DNA of 34,430 nucleotides from Phycisphaerae bacterium. GTDB lineage: Bacteria > Planctomycetota > Phycisphaerae > SM23-33. A model generated the notes under the pieces. The model was not told the origin of the DNA and did no database searches. It worked only from the letters and a program-made list of their open reading frames with translations. The translations under genes were made by a program, and so were the position numbers. The stretch spans positions 1 through 34,430 of the forward strand of contig JAGXKT010000020.1 in NCBI GenBank assembly GCA_018335035.1, in the 5' to 3' direction. Below, piece after piece: positions 26,326 through 33,872 of this stretch (position 1 is the first letter of the stretch; every line of letters begins with the position of its first letter).

Positions 26326-26555
26326 TACAACTGCCGGGCCGCGGGCCCGGACGTGGTTACATCGCAAACCGCGCTGGGGGGCAACTGCCGCCCCTGACGC
26401 AGCAGGTTCCGCAACTGAGCGGAGCGAACGACGCAGCGCTTCACCGCAAGGACAGGACGGCACAAGGCCGCGCGGAAGAGCTGGTCGTCGTGGCGCTCTT
26501 CGAGGCCTTCATGGTCTTTGTACTGAACGACGTCGTCGCGGAAAGGAGCAAACGC
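26324..26555. other. Intergenic region with hairpin and degenerate repeat pieces
   Basis: 232 nt. Begins with CCGGGCC-GCG-GGCCCGG (26334-26350), a strong hairpin but without a U tract. Then a stretch (about 26350-26400: GACGTGGTT, GGGGGGC...GCCGCCCC) loosely recalls repeats A and B and may be a decayed copy. At 26493-26521 a GCGCTCTTCG-led segment resembles 28072-28104 (about 20 of 27 aligned positions). A strong Shine-Dalgarno (GAAAGGAG) ends the region. Confidence 0.5.
26493..26521 (+). repeat. Diverged copy of a CTTCGTGCCCTCTGTGG-type dispersed repeat
   Basis: Shares GCGCTCTTCG exactly and about 20 of 27 aligned positions with 28072-28104, same orientation. It lies upstream of the secreted-protein gene. 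Confidence 0.5.
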
Positions 26556-27854
26556 ATGTCGCGCACACGTCGAATTCGGATCGCACCCGTGCTTGTGTGT
26601 CTGATGGCCTGCACGGTCGCCGGCGGCGAAGCGCCCGATGTCCCCGACGGGTGCCTGAGCCCCAGCGACGTGCGCTACATCGGCGCGTTTCGCCTGCCGG
26701 ACGGGCCCGACGAGTACGCCTGGGGGTGGAGCGGGCAGGCGCTGGCGTACCGCGCCGACGGCGACCCGGACGGGTCGGACGACGGGCACCCGGGCTCGCT
26801 ATTCGGCACCGGGCACGACTGGCATCAGCACGTCTCGGAGATCACCATCCCCCGCCCGGTCCTCTCGGCCGAGAAGGCCCTCGACGACCTGCCGACCGCG
26901 AAGACCCTCCAACCCTTCGCCGACATCGGCGGCCCGCTGTTCGAGGAGATGGAGCAGGCGCGGGTCGGGCTCGCCTGCCTGCCCGCCCAGGGTGAGCAGC
27001 GCGCCGCCAAGCTGTATTTCTGTCGCGGCCCCCACGCACACGAGGCCCAGGCCGTGCCCTCGCACGGGTGGTGCGCGTTGGACCTGTCCAGCCCCAAGCC
27101 CGCCGGTCCCTGGAAGATCGGCGATGAGTGGACCTACGTCACCACCGACTACCTGCTGCCGATCCCGGAGGGGTGGGCGGGCAAGCATGCCGGCGGGATG
27201 CGCCTGGGGACGGGACGGTTCCGCGACGGCGGGCAGGGCTCGCAGGGACCGACGTTGCTGGCGATCGCCCCGTGGAAGCACGGCAACCCGCCGGAGCGCG
27301 GGGCCTCGCTGGAGGCCCTGACGCTGCTGCGCTACTCCAGCGTCACCGACGACGAGCAGCACACCCTCAAGGACTACCATCACTCCGATGACTGGGCGGG
27401 CGCGGCGTGGCTGACGGCGAGCGACCGCTCGGCCGTCGTGTTCGTCGGAACCAAGGGCAAGGGCGACTGCTGGTACGGGTTCGCCAACGGGGTCGTCTGG
27501 CCGGAGGAGGGTCCCTGGCCCGAGGTGCCCGAGTACCCGAACGATCAGCGCGGGTGGTGGTCGAGCCGCTTCGTCGCCGAGATGCTGTTCTATGATCCGG
27601 CGGACCTGGCGGCCGTCGCGGCCGGCGAGATGGAACCGTGGGAGCCCCAGCCCTACGCCACGCTGGACGTCTCCGATCGTCTGTTCGCCGAGCACGGGCA
27701 ACGGCAGATGCGCCACGTCGGCGCGGTGGCGTGCGATCCGGCGCGCGGCGTGCTGTACGTCATTGAGCTTCGCGGCGACGGCGACAAGTCGCTGATCCAC
27801 GCGTGGCGCTTCGCGGCCGCACGCGAACGTGACGGGGAGGATGCCGCCGATTAG
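26556..27854 (+). CDS. Secreted protein of unknown function
   Basis: 432 residues. The start at 26556 has a near-ideal GAAAGGAG 8 nt upstream and begins with a classic signal peptide (SRTRR, hydrophobic core LVCLMAC, cleavage likely after VAGGEA). The mature part is Trp-, Gly- and Asp-rich with no membrane helix. Repeating segments such as YIGAFRLPDG, LLAIAPWKHG, AVVFVGTKGKGDCWYGF and YVIELRGDGDKSLIHAW suggest a beta-propeller-like fold (inference). No catalytic motif recognised. It lies between repeat copies and inside a segment bounded by a 27-bp duplication, so it may be an acquired cassette. Confidence 0.8.
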   Translation: MSRTRRIRIAPVLVCLMACTVAGGEAPDVPDGCLSPSDVRYIGAFRLPDGPDEYAWGWSGQALAYRADGDPDGSDDGHPGSLFGTGHDWHQHVSEITIPRPVLSAEKALDDLPTAKTLQPFADIGGPLFEEMEQARVGLACLPAQGEQRAAKLYFCRGPHAHEAQAVPSHGWCALDLSSPKPAGPWKIGDEWTYVTTDYLLPIPEGWAGKHAGGMRLGTGRFRDGGQGSQGPTLLAIAPWKHGNPPERGASLEALTLLRYSSVTDDEQHTLKDYHHSDDWAGAAWLTASDRSAVVFVGTKGKGDCWYGFANGVVWPEEGPWPEVPEYPNDQRGWWSSRFVAEMLFYDPADLAAVAAGEMEPWEPQPYATLDVSDRLFAEHGQRQMRHVGAVACDPARGVLYVIELRGDGDKSLIHAWRFAAARERDGEDAAD

Positions 27855-27866
27855 CGCCTTGGAGGC

Positions 27867-27892
27867 ACCACCACGCCCACCAGGGCACGAAG
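27867..27892 (-). repeat. Inverted copy of the CTTCGTGCCCT-type repeat
   Basis: The reverse complement starts CTTCGTGCCCT and continues with GGTGGGC and GTGGT, paralleling 28078-28104. Located 13 nt after the secreted-protein stop. Confidence 0.6.
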
Positions 27893-27960
27893 GTCACAGC
27901 CCCCCGCAGCACGTCGTTTGCGTGCTTGGCGTTGCTTGTGCCCTTCGTGTTGAAAGCCGC

Positions 27961-27987
27961 CGCGACGGCAACCGAAGAGGCGTAACG
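27961..27987 (+). repeat. 27-bp direct repeat, right copy
   Basis: Matches the 3' end of the glycosyltransferase gene (26299-26325) at 25 of 27 positions, including the stop codon, but here no reading frame leads into it. Confidence 0.85.
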
Positions 27988-28071
27988 ACGGCGTCTGAAC
28001 GCTGAGAACGCGGAGGACGGACGGTTGTGGTCACGCGACCGGCGGTGCCATCACGAAACCGCGCCCGCATC

Positions 28072-28104
28072 GCGCTCTTCGTGCCCTCTGTGGGCTCTGT
28101 GGTT
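28072..28104 (+). repeat. CTTCGTGCCCTCTGTGG-type dispersed repeat
   Basis: Belongs to a loose family of CTTCGTG/CTCTGTGG sequences that I recall as widely interspersed in several phyla. In the same 273-nt gap a CTTGTGCCCTTCGTG piece (about 27944-27958) and a CGCTGAGAACGCGGAGGAC piece (about 28000-28018) look like further members. Only these are seen between 27855 and 28127; no gene is apparent there. Confidence 0.6.
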
Positions 28105-28127
28105 AATCTCAAGCCGGGCGACCGGTC

Positions 28128-29078
28128 CTACTGCGTGGCCGCGTAGTACGTCACGTTGCCGCTGCGCGACGAGGCGACCTCGCCGTCGGCCTGGAGCTGC
28201 TCGATGTATTTGATGACCTCGTTGCGGTGCTTGCCGGTGGCGGCGGCTATGTCCGCCAGCGAGCAGGGGCGGCGCCGCAGCATGTTGAGGATATCCTCGC
28301 GCCCGGGGGCGAAGGCCCCTTCGGCCGAGGGGCCGTGGAACTCCGCGGCGACCTCCGCCGCCGGCTCGAACAGCCCGGCCAGTTCGTCCAGCGCCTCCCG
28401 CGTCACGCCGCGGGCGTACTCCTCGGCCGGGGGGCGGCAGACGGTGTTGAGCTGCACGCGCGCGGGCGCGATGCGCCCCGCGGCGTCGGCGATGGCGCGG
28501 ACCTCATCGGGCAGGGCGTTGTACCCGGCCAGCAGGAACACCTCCAGCCAGAGCCGCCCGTCAAAGTCGTCGGCGAACTGCACGAGCCCGTCGAGCATGG
28601 TCTCGAAGGCGACCTCCTCGGCCGGGCGGTTGACCGCGCGGAACATCGCGGCGCCTCCCGCATCGAGCGAGGGGACGACCAGGTCGGCGCCTGCCAGCTC
28701 GTCGCGCAGCTCCGGGCGGTCCAGCAGCGAACCGTTGGTCAGCACTGCGACGGGAATGTCCGTGTGCTGCTTGACGTGGGCGATGATGCGTCCGGCGTCG
28801 CTGTGCAGCGTCGGCTCGCCGGAGCCGCTGAGCGTGACGTAGTCGCACGCATTCGCGATGGCAGGCAGCAGGCGATCCAGCTCGGCCAGTACGGCGTCGG
28901 TGGGCACCCACGCGCGCCGCTCGGTCGTCTTGTTCGTGGTGCGCCCGAGTTGGCAGTAGAGGCAGTCGTAGCTGCACGTCTTGAACGGCACGAGGTCCAC
29001 GCCGAGCGACCGGCCCAGCCGCCGCGACGGGACGGGCCCGAAGGTATACCGCTGCATGTTGGATGCCTCGCCGCTCAT
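28128..29078 (-). CDS. Radical SAM protein (COG0731/TYW1-like core) with C-terminal winged helix
   Basis: 316 residues. The N-terminus reads GPVPSRRLGRSLGVDLVP followed by the cluster motif C35-x3-C39-x2-C42, then TLSGSGEPTLH (SAM-contacting) and VAVLTNGSLL, as in the COG0731 Fe-S oxidoreductases related to the tRNA wyosine enzyme TYW1. Residues about 255-316 form a winged-helix-like domain (LADIAAATGKHRNEVIKYIEQLQADGEV). The substrate is unknown. The ATG at 29078 overlaps the thi4 stop by 4 nt; an alternative start at 29057 has GAGG upstream. Coupling to thi4 hints at a thiamine or sulfur-related role, but this is inference. Confidence 0.88.
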   Translation of the reverse strand: MSGEASNMQRYTFGPVPSRRLGRSLGVDLVPFKTCSYDCLYCQLGRTTNKTTERRAWVPTDAVLAELDRLLPAIANACDYVTLSGSGEPTLHSDAGRIIAHVKQHTDIPVAVLTNGSLLDRPELRDELAGADLVVPSLDAGGAAMFRAVNRPAEEVAFETMLDGLVQFADDFDGRLWLEVFLLAGYNALPDEVRAIADAAGRIAPARVQLNTVCRPPAEEYARGVTREALDELAGLFEPAAEVAAEFHGPSAEGAFAPGREDILNMLRRRPCSLADIAAATGKHRNEVIKYIEQLQADGEVASSRSGNVTYYAATQ

Positions 29079-29851
29079 GCCTGCTTGCTCAAATCGTCGG
29101 CGATCTGCTCGGCGATTGTCCGCCCGCTGAGCAGCATGCCGCCGAAGATCGGCCCCATGCGCGGCCCGCCAAGCGCGGCGCTGACGCTCATGCCGGCGAC
29201 GTACAGACCCGGATACACGCTACCGGCGTTCTCGACGACGAAGGCCTCCCCCGCGTCCGGGTCCATCGGCCCCTCGACGCCCGCGCCCGCCGGCGTGCCC
29301 GCCAGCAACCCGCGCCGGCGCAGCGCCTGGACGCAAATCGCCTCGTGCCCGGTACCGTCCAGCACCGCGCCGGCCGAGAACATGATCGGATCCACGTGCA
29401 AGGCCCCGGAGATCATCGTGCGATTGGCGACCACGCCGGTGACACGCCCGGCGCGGACGGAGAGATCCTCGACGGTCATCAGGTTCAATACCGCGCAGCC
29501 GGCCTGCACCGCCGCGGCGGTCAGGGCGGCCGCCAGCTCGACCGAGTCGGCGCTGTGCAGCCCGTCGCCGCGGTCGCGGTGGCGGACGCCGACGTCGTCG
29601 AGTAACGCGACGGCCTCGTCCTGGATGACCACCTCGTTCATGCCCATGCCGCCGCCCCAGATGCCCCCGCCGGCGGTCAGGCGCTTCTCCAGCAGCGTGA
29701 CTTTCACGCCGCGTTTCGCGAGCAGGTAGCCGCACAGCAGCCCGGCCGGTCCGGCTCCGACGATGATCGCGTCGCTGACGATCCGCTCGCCGAGCTTCGC
29801 GTGGTAGCCGTCGAGGATGATTTGAGAGATTCGCGTCTGGTCCAGTTGCAT
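29075..29851 (-). CDS. thi4: Thi4-type thiazole synthase (His-type, sulfide-dependent)
   Basis: Makes the adenylated thiazole precursor of thiamine from NAD, glycine and sulfur; 258 residues, typical of archaeal and bacterial Thi4. FAD/NAD site GAGPAG (32-37) follows the AIIV strand, then GGGIWGGGMG (61-70). The position of the sulfur-donating cysteine of yeast Thi4 is occupied by His152 in ALHVDP, as in the methanogen enzyme that uses free sulfide catalytically. The C-terminus (GGPRMGPIFGGMLLSG) is canonical. Strong Shine-Dalgarno CAGGAGTG. No TPP riboswitch was found in the 85-nt leader. It overlaps the following radical SAM gene. Confidence 0.93.
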   Translation of the reverse strand: MQLDQTRISQIILDGYHAKLGERIVSDAIIVGAGPAGLLCGYLLAKRGVKVTLLEKRLTAGGGIWGGGMGMNEVVIQDEAVALLDDVGVRHRDRGDGLHSADSVELAAALTAAAVQAGCAVLNLMTVEDLSVRAGRVTGVVANRTMISGALHVDPIMFSAGAVLDGTGHEAICVQALRRRGLLAGTPAGAGVEGPMDPDAGEAFVVENAGSVYPGLYVAGMSVSAALGGPRMGPIFGGMLLSGRTIAEQIADDLSKQA

Positions 29852-29936
29852 CGATCACTCCTGCTGTTTGCAAAGCGTCTATGCGCAGATTTCGCACCCG
29901 CCTGACGGCGTCATCCGCGGCGTGCCCTTTCGTCGT

Positions 29937-30404
29937 TCACGCCAGAAAGAACGTCCCATTGTAGCGGCGGTAATCGTCCAGTGTGCGCCGGTGGATGTCC
30001 ACGATGTCCTCCGGAAGCGCATCGAGCGCGAAGAAGCGCACGGCGCTGCCCTCGACGCCGTCGGCCGCCGGGTCGCCCGACCATCGCCGCACGACAAACG
30101 CCATCGAAAAACACGCGACGCGGTCGCCGTTGGGATAGACGAACGCCTGATCGGGCCCGCTGTACAGCGCCATCGGCTCGGCGTCGATCACCGCCAGCGA
30201 GGTCTCCTCGCGTACCTCGCGGCGCAGCGCCTCGGCGGCGGTCTCGCCGATCTCGACCGACCCGGCCGGCAGGGACCACCGCGGCATGTCCGTCCGCCGC
30301 TGAAGCAAGATGCGCCCCTCGGCATCGGGGACGACCGCTCGCACGCCGGGCAGCAGCAGCGGCCGCGAGCCGACCAGCGCCCGCATCTCCTGAAGATAGC
30401 TCAT
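29937..30404 (-). CDS. Nudix hydrolase
   Basis: 155 residues. Hydrolyses a nucleoside diphosphate linked to another moiety; the substrate is not predictable. The Nudix box spans residues 48-70 (GSVEIGE ... RREVREETSL) with all acidic metal ligands; only the usual Gly near its end is Ser. It sits 85 nt upstream of thi4 on the same strand, so it may act on a thiamine- or NAD-derived pyrophosphate, though this is inference from position. GGAGGCGG lies 7 nt before the ATG. Confidence 0.92.
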   Translation of the reverse strand: MSYLQEMRALVGSRPLLLPGVRAVVPDAEGRILLQRRTDMPRWSLPAGSVEIGETAAEALRREVREETSLAVIDAEPMALYSGPDQAFVYPNGDRVACFSMAFVVRRWSGDPAADGVEGSAVRFFALDALPEDIVDIHRRTLDDYRRYNGTFFLA

Positions 30405-30483
30405 CGCCGAACCGCCTCCGAGGGCGAAAAGAGTGATGGATAACGCCTGACGCCCCCGCCCGCAATAATAAAGAACCGCCGCG

Positions 30484-30516
30484 CCGGGGTGGCACCTGCC
30501 CCATCAGCCACCCCGG
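30484..30516. repeat. Perfect 10-bp inverted repeat
   Basis: CCGGGGTGGC, a 13-nt loop (ACCTGCCCCATCA), then GCCACCCCGG. It is not followed by a U tract on either strand, so it is more likely a REP-like element or an mRNA leader structure for the Nudix gene than a terminator. Confidence 0.7.
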
Positions 30517-30704
30517 ACCACGGCGATTCACGCTCGTCGGCCGCCGACGCACCCAAGGCCGGGCGCGGGGCGGCATCGATTGTCGTGACTACACAGGCGT
30601 CAGTGCGAAACCCGTGCCACGCGTCCTTGCAGCAACGCACAAGCCAGTATTTCCTTGTTCCATAAGCTCTTAGCAACGAATCGGCGCGCAGCGAAAGCAC
30701 ACAC

Positions 30705-30723
30705 AAAACGTGCATCATGCACG
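30705..30723 (-). terminator. Probable terminator of mtnA
   Basis: On the minus strand CGTGCA-TGA-TGCACG is followed by TTTTGTGTG, about 50 nt after the mtnA stop. The stem is short, so efficiency is uncertain; the preceding CGCCGCCG/CGGCGGCG stem may assist. Confidence 0.55.
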
Positions 30724-30771
30724 ACAATATCGCCGCCGTTCGTGCAATACGCATATCCGGCGGCGAGGGGC

Positions 30772-31857
30772 TCAACCCGTCGCGTCCGGCTGCATCTGCG
30801 CCGCGACGTGGGGGGCGTCGACCGGCTGGATCACGCCCCGGTCGGTGATCAGCGCGGTTATCAGTTCGGCCGGGGTCACGTCGAACGCCGGGCTGTAGGT
30901 CGCCACGCCGTCCGGCGCGGTAACGCGGCCAAAGCCGGCGACGACCTCCTCGCGCCCGCGCTGCTCGATGGGAATCTCCTCGCCCGTCGCCAACGACAGG
31001 TCGAACGTGCTGTAGGGCGCCGCGACGTAGAACGGCACGTCGTGCCGCGCCGCCAGCACCGCCAGCGGATAGGTACCGATCTTGTTGGCGGCGTCGCCGT
31101 TGGCGGCGATCCGGTCGGCGCCGGTGATGACCATGCCGACGCGGCCTTCCTTGAGGACCTGCCCGGCCGCGCCATCGGTGATGACGACGGCATGGATACC
31201 CGCCTGGGCCAGTTCCCACGCCGTCAGCCGGCTGCCCTGGAGCAGCGGACGCGTCTCGTCGCAGTAGACCGTCAGCGCGTGCCCGCCGACGGCGGCGACG
31301 TACATCCCCGCCGTCGCCGTCCCGATGCCCGCCGTCGCCAGGGCGCCGGCGTTGCAGTGGGTCAGCACGCCCGCATGTTGCTCGATGATCGGCGCGGCGT
31401 AGCGCCCGATCGCGCGGCACAGCTCGACGTCTTCGTCATGGATCGCGCGGGCCTCTTCGAGCATCGCGGCGCGGATCGCGCTGGTATCGTCGGCGACGAC
31501 GTGGGCGGCGCGGTCGGCGACGCGACGGACGGCCCAGGCGAGGTTGACCGCCGTGGGGCGGGCGGATTCGAGGTACTCGGCCGCGGCGTCGACGCCGGTG
31601 AGGAAGTCCCGCCCGTCGGGCAGCCACTCGGCGGCGAGGACCATGCCGTACCCGGCAGCCACGCCGATCGCCGGGGCGCCGCGGACGGCGAGGCGCCGGA
31701 CGGCGTTCCAGAGGGCTTCGGCGTCATGACAGTCGAGGTAGACGGTTTCGGCGGGCAGCTTGGTCTGATCGAGCAGGCGCAGGTGCCCGCGGGTCGCGTC
31801 ACCCACCCATTCGAGAACCGGCACGGGCGGCTTGAGATCGTCAAGAGGAATGCTCAT
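30772..31857 (-). CDS. mtnA: S-methyl-5-thioribose-1-phosphate isomerase
   Basis: Converts methylthioribose-1-phosphate to methylthioribulose-1-phosphate, part of methionine salvage or of the related shunts that recycle the by-products of SAM and radical SAM reactions. 361 residues. RRLAVRGAPAIGVAAGYG (54-71), catalytic C168 in THCNAGALAT and D248 in GADRIAANGD, then NKIGTYPLA, are all intact. No other salvage gene is present in the window. The start at 31857 has no Shine-Dalgarno; a promoter ends 7 nt before it. Divergent from csrA. Confidence 0.95.
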   Translation of the reverse strand: MSIPLDDLKPPVPVLEWVGDATRGHLRLLDQTKLPAETVYLDCHDAEALWNAVRRLAVRGAPAIGVAAGYGMVLAAEWLPDGRDFLTGVDAAAEYLESARPTAVNLAWAVRRVADRAAHVVADDTSAIRAAMLEEARAIHDEDVELCRAIGRYAAPIIEQHAGVLTHCNAGALATAGIGTATAGMYVAAVGGHALTVYCDETRPLLQGSRLTAWELAQAGIHAVVITDGAAGQVLKEGRVGMVITGADRIAANGDAANKIGTYPLAVLAARHDVPFYVAAPYSTFDLSLATGEEIPIEQRGREEVVAGFGRVTAPDGVATYSPAFDVTPAELITALITDRGVIQPVDAPHVAAQMQPDATG

Positions 31858-31864
31858 ATACGTC

Positions 31865-31893
31865 ACAGTAGCCGTCGCACGGCGTACGTTCAA
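31865..31893 (-). promoter_or_regulatory. Promoter predicting a leaderless mtnA mRNA
   Basis: TTGAAC (31893-31888), 17-nt spacer, TACTGT (31870-31865), 7 nt, then ATG at 31857. Confidence 0.65.
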
Positions 31894-31947
31894 GTGCTTC
31901 GACCGGCGTCCCAGAAAAGCCGGAAACGGGCTCACATCGCGGCGGCG

Positions 31948-31971
31948 GATGTCCGATATAGTATGGACATC
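31948..31971. promoter_or_regulatory. Operator-like dyad upstream of csrA
   Basis: GATGTCC, 10 nt, GGACATC: a perfect 7-bp dyad. The 10-nt centre contains TATAGT (31957-31962), a candidate -10 for csrA, so a dimeric repressor here would block transcription. As RNA it would be a hairpin. The -35 is poor. Confidence 0.5.
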
Positions 31972-32057
31972 GCGGCCGAGCGGGGCCGTATCGCTGGGAG
32001 CGTGCCCGGCGTCCACGGCATAAGGGCCGCTCGACGATTCCAGGGAAGGAGCCGTCG

Positions 32058-32315
32058 ATGCTGGTGTTGTCTCGACAACGTGACGAGACGATCATGATCG
32101 GTGACGACGTGCAGATCACCGTCGTCGACGTTCGAGGGGATAAGGTGCGTCTGGGCATCAGTGCGCCGCCGCACGTCGCCGTCCATCGCAAAGAGGTCTA
32201 CGACGCGATCAAGCGCGAGGGCGAGCAACGCTCCGGCGAGGCCAACGACACATCGGACGGCGGACAGGTCAAATCGCTCGCCGGGCGCAAGCACCCGCCG
32301 CGCGACCAGGAGTGA
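32058..32315 (+). CDS. csrA: Carbon storage regulator CsrA
   Basis: RNA-binding dimer that controls translation by covering GGA-containing ribosome sites. 85 residues, longer than the usual 60-75. The first strand MLVLSRQRDETIMIGDDVQITV and the RNA-contacting VAVHRKEVY with R44 are intact. The extra C-terminal about 28 residues are polar and probably disordered, as in CsrA proteins of FliW-containing lineages. The ribosome site AGGGAAGGAG itself contains two overlapping ANGGA words, which suggests autoregulation. No flagellar or fliW gene is nearby. Confidence 0.96.
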   Translation: MLVLSRQRDETIMIGDDVQITVVDVRGDKVRLGISAPPHVAVHRKEVYDAIKREGEQRSGEANDTSDGGQVKSLAGRKHPPRDQE

Positions 32316-32400
32316 CCCGTCAGCCGCTGAGGCGCGTCCATCACGCTCCCCGCACGCCGAACGGCGCCGACGCGCCGGGCGCGCGCCGGGCCCGATGTCA

Positions 32401-32598
32401 CTACAACGCCCTGCGAACCGCCTCGAGGTGCTGGAGCATCGCCTGGAGATAGCACATACCCGTCTCGGTATGGGCGGTCCGTCTGAGGCGTCGCATTTGG
32501 TCCAGCGCCGCGCGGAGATGTTCGGCCACGGGTGGCGGCAGGTAGACACCGTCGCCGACGCAGTCCGTTGACTGATACGACCCGGAGTGCTTGTGCAT
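32401..32598 (-). CDS. Small helical protein of unknown function
   Basis: 65 residues, starting MHKHSGSYQSTDCVGDGVYL, then an amphipathic helical part (VAEHLRAALDQMRRLRRTAHTETGMCYLQAMLQHLEAVRRAL). It is supported by an excellent ribosome site (GGGAAGGGAG, 8 nt upstream). It lies 160 nt downstream of the HD-GYP gene on the same strand and is convergent with csrA. No family recognised. Confidence 0.6.
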   Translation of the reverse strand: MHKHSGSYQSTDCVGDGVYLPPPVAEHLRAALDQMRRLRRTAHTETGMCYLQAMLQHLEAVRRAL

Positions 32599-32758
32599 GG
32601 CGGGTCTCCCTTCCCCACGGCGGGTCCACACGCGGAGCCCTGTCGGGCTTGGGCGCGGGGCGGTGTTGCCGCCGGCGCCGGCCGCCTGCCTCAGCCCGAC
32701 CGGCGGCACCGACCCCCTGCCGGCTTGCGAGGGCGCGAGCATCTCTACGGTCACTTCG

Positions 32759-33652
32759 TCACACGGAATGCACGTCGGCCGCCGCCGGTGCCGGCCGCAC
32801 GTCGCCGGTGCGCGCCGCCGCTCCGGGCGCCGGATGCGCCTTGGGCTCAACGACCGCCGTCAGGTTCACGACCTCGGCTAATGCGGCGACACAGGCCGGA
32901 TCGTACGCCGACGGCGCGCACCGCTGGAGTTCCGACAGCGCCGTCATCGATGACATCGCCGGACGGTAAGGCCGGTCGTGCGTCATCGCGTCGTACGTGT
33001 CGGCCACGGCGATGATCCGCGCGCCCAGCGGCACCTGCGCGCCGACCAACCCCTCGGGATAACCGCTTCCGTTCATCCGCTCGTGGTGATAGCGGATGGC
33101 GGGAAGGACCGGCTGGAGCATCGTCAACGCTTTGAGCAGATCATAGGACGTCTTGCTGTGCTTGCGGACGCAGCCGAACTCCTCCGCCCCGAGGTAGTGC
33201 CGTTTGAGCAGCACCTCTTCCGGCACGGTGAGCATGCCCAGATCGTGCAGTTCGCCGGCCAGGCCGAGCAATTCGCACCGCTCGTCCGGCAGGTGCATCT
33301 GCTCGGCGATTTGACGCGACAGGCGTCCGACGTTGTCACTGTGCCCCTCCCAATACGCGTCGCGCGTATCGACGTGACGGATGATGCTTCGCAGGACGTC
33401 GATGTAGTGCCGCTCGGCCTGAAGGGCGCTGCGCTGTGTGGCGGTGGACTCCCGCCCCAGCCGGCGGACCGCCCAGCGAACATGCAACACGATGCCGACG
33501 GCAAGCAACGCCACGACCCCCGTCAGCAGCCACGAGGCGGCGCCCCAGCCCTGCACCGCCAGGGCGCCAGCCGCCACGCCCATCGCCACAAGCGAGATCG
33601 AAACCGGGCGCACAACCTCTCCGGCATCCGCGCAGATACGTGGTTTTCGCAT
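32759..33652 (-). CDS. HD-GYP domain phosphodiesterase, membrane bound
   Basis: Likely degrades cyclic di-GMP (or a related dinucleotide). 297 residues: two membrane helices (about 16-33 and 39-57), a short linker helix, then the HD-GYP domain with H104, H136-D137, HHE (189-191) and NGSGYPEG (GYP at 197-199), all metal and signature residues present. There is no sensor domain apart from the membrane hairpin. The start at 33652 has GGAG 6-7 nt upstream, preferred over a longer frame reaching into the promoter region. Divergent from the CBS gene. The Pro/Ala-rich C-terminal tail (about 275-297) is probably disordered. Confidence 0.93.
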   Translation of the reverse strand: MRKPRICADAGEVVRPVSISLVAMGVAAGALAVQGWGAASWLLTGVVALLAVGIVLHVRWAVRRLGRESTATQRSALQAERHYIDVLRSIIRHVDTRDAYWEGHSDNVGRLSRQIAEQMHLPDERCELLGLAGELHDLGMLTVPEEVLLKRHYLGAEEFGCVRKHSKTSYDLLKALTMLQPVLPAIRYHHERMNGSGYPEGLVGAQVPLGARIIAVADTYDAMTHDRPYRPAMSSMTALSELQRCAPSAYDPACVAALAEVVNLTAVVEPKAHPAPGAAARTGDVRPAPAAADVHSV

Positions 33653-33835
33653 TGAAGCTCCATCGCCCCCCGATGCCACGAGGTACCGCCTGAACACACG
33701 GCGCGGCCGTCCCCCACACTGGAAAAGTAGGATACGCCGTCCGGCGTGGCGAAGGCCGGGCGGGAAAAAGGGGGTTTGCAAGCAGCTTGACTCTCGAACT
33801 TTTACTATTCTTCAGTGAATGCTGACTTCTCACGG

Positions 33836-33872
33836 GCCGATAGAACATAGCGGCATGGTGCGGCCTATCGGC
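33836..33872 (+). promoter_or_regulatory. Leader hairpin overlapping the ribosome site of the CBS gene
   Basis: GCCGATAG, 21 nt, CTATCGGC: an 8-bp perfect stem that ends immediately before AGGGC, the only Shine-Dalgarno candidate for the ATG at 33884. It may control translation. The 231-nt divergent region also has an A+T-rich patch (about 33787-33820, with TTGACT and TACTAT) likely holding promoters, but I cannot fix their spacing. Confidence 0.45.

Larger units (their letters stand above)
30405..30771. other. Non-coding region between mtnA and the Nudix gene
   Basis: 367 nt without a convincing gene. It holds a 10-bp perfect hairpin at 30484-30516, an A+T-rich TTTATTATT (minus strand, about 30473-30465) that may serve as a -10 for the Nudix gene, an A+T-rich patch near 30648-30680, and two hairpins behind mtnA: CGCCGCCG/CGGCGGCG (about 30731-30767) and the terminator at 30705-30723. 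The middle 30517-30648 shows nothing I can interpret. Confidence 0.6.

Noticed and set aside
29852-29936. Possible TPP riboswitch upstream of thi4
   Set aside because: The minus-strand leader has no CTGAGA or GGATAATGCC-like core and is too short between the Nudix stop and the thi4 start; only generic G+C-rich pairing is seen.
30401-30720. A minus-strand frame of about 105 codons (starting MMHVLCVLSL) whose stop overlaps the Nudix ATG
   Set aside because: Its start lies in the mtnA terminator hairpin, it reads through the 30484-30516 palindrome, has no ribosome site and shows no protein-like pattern; the overlap is probably chance.
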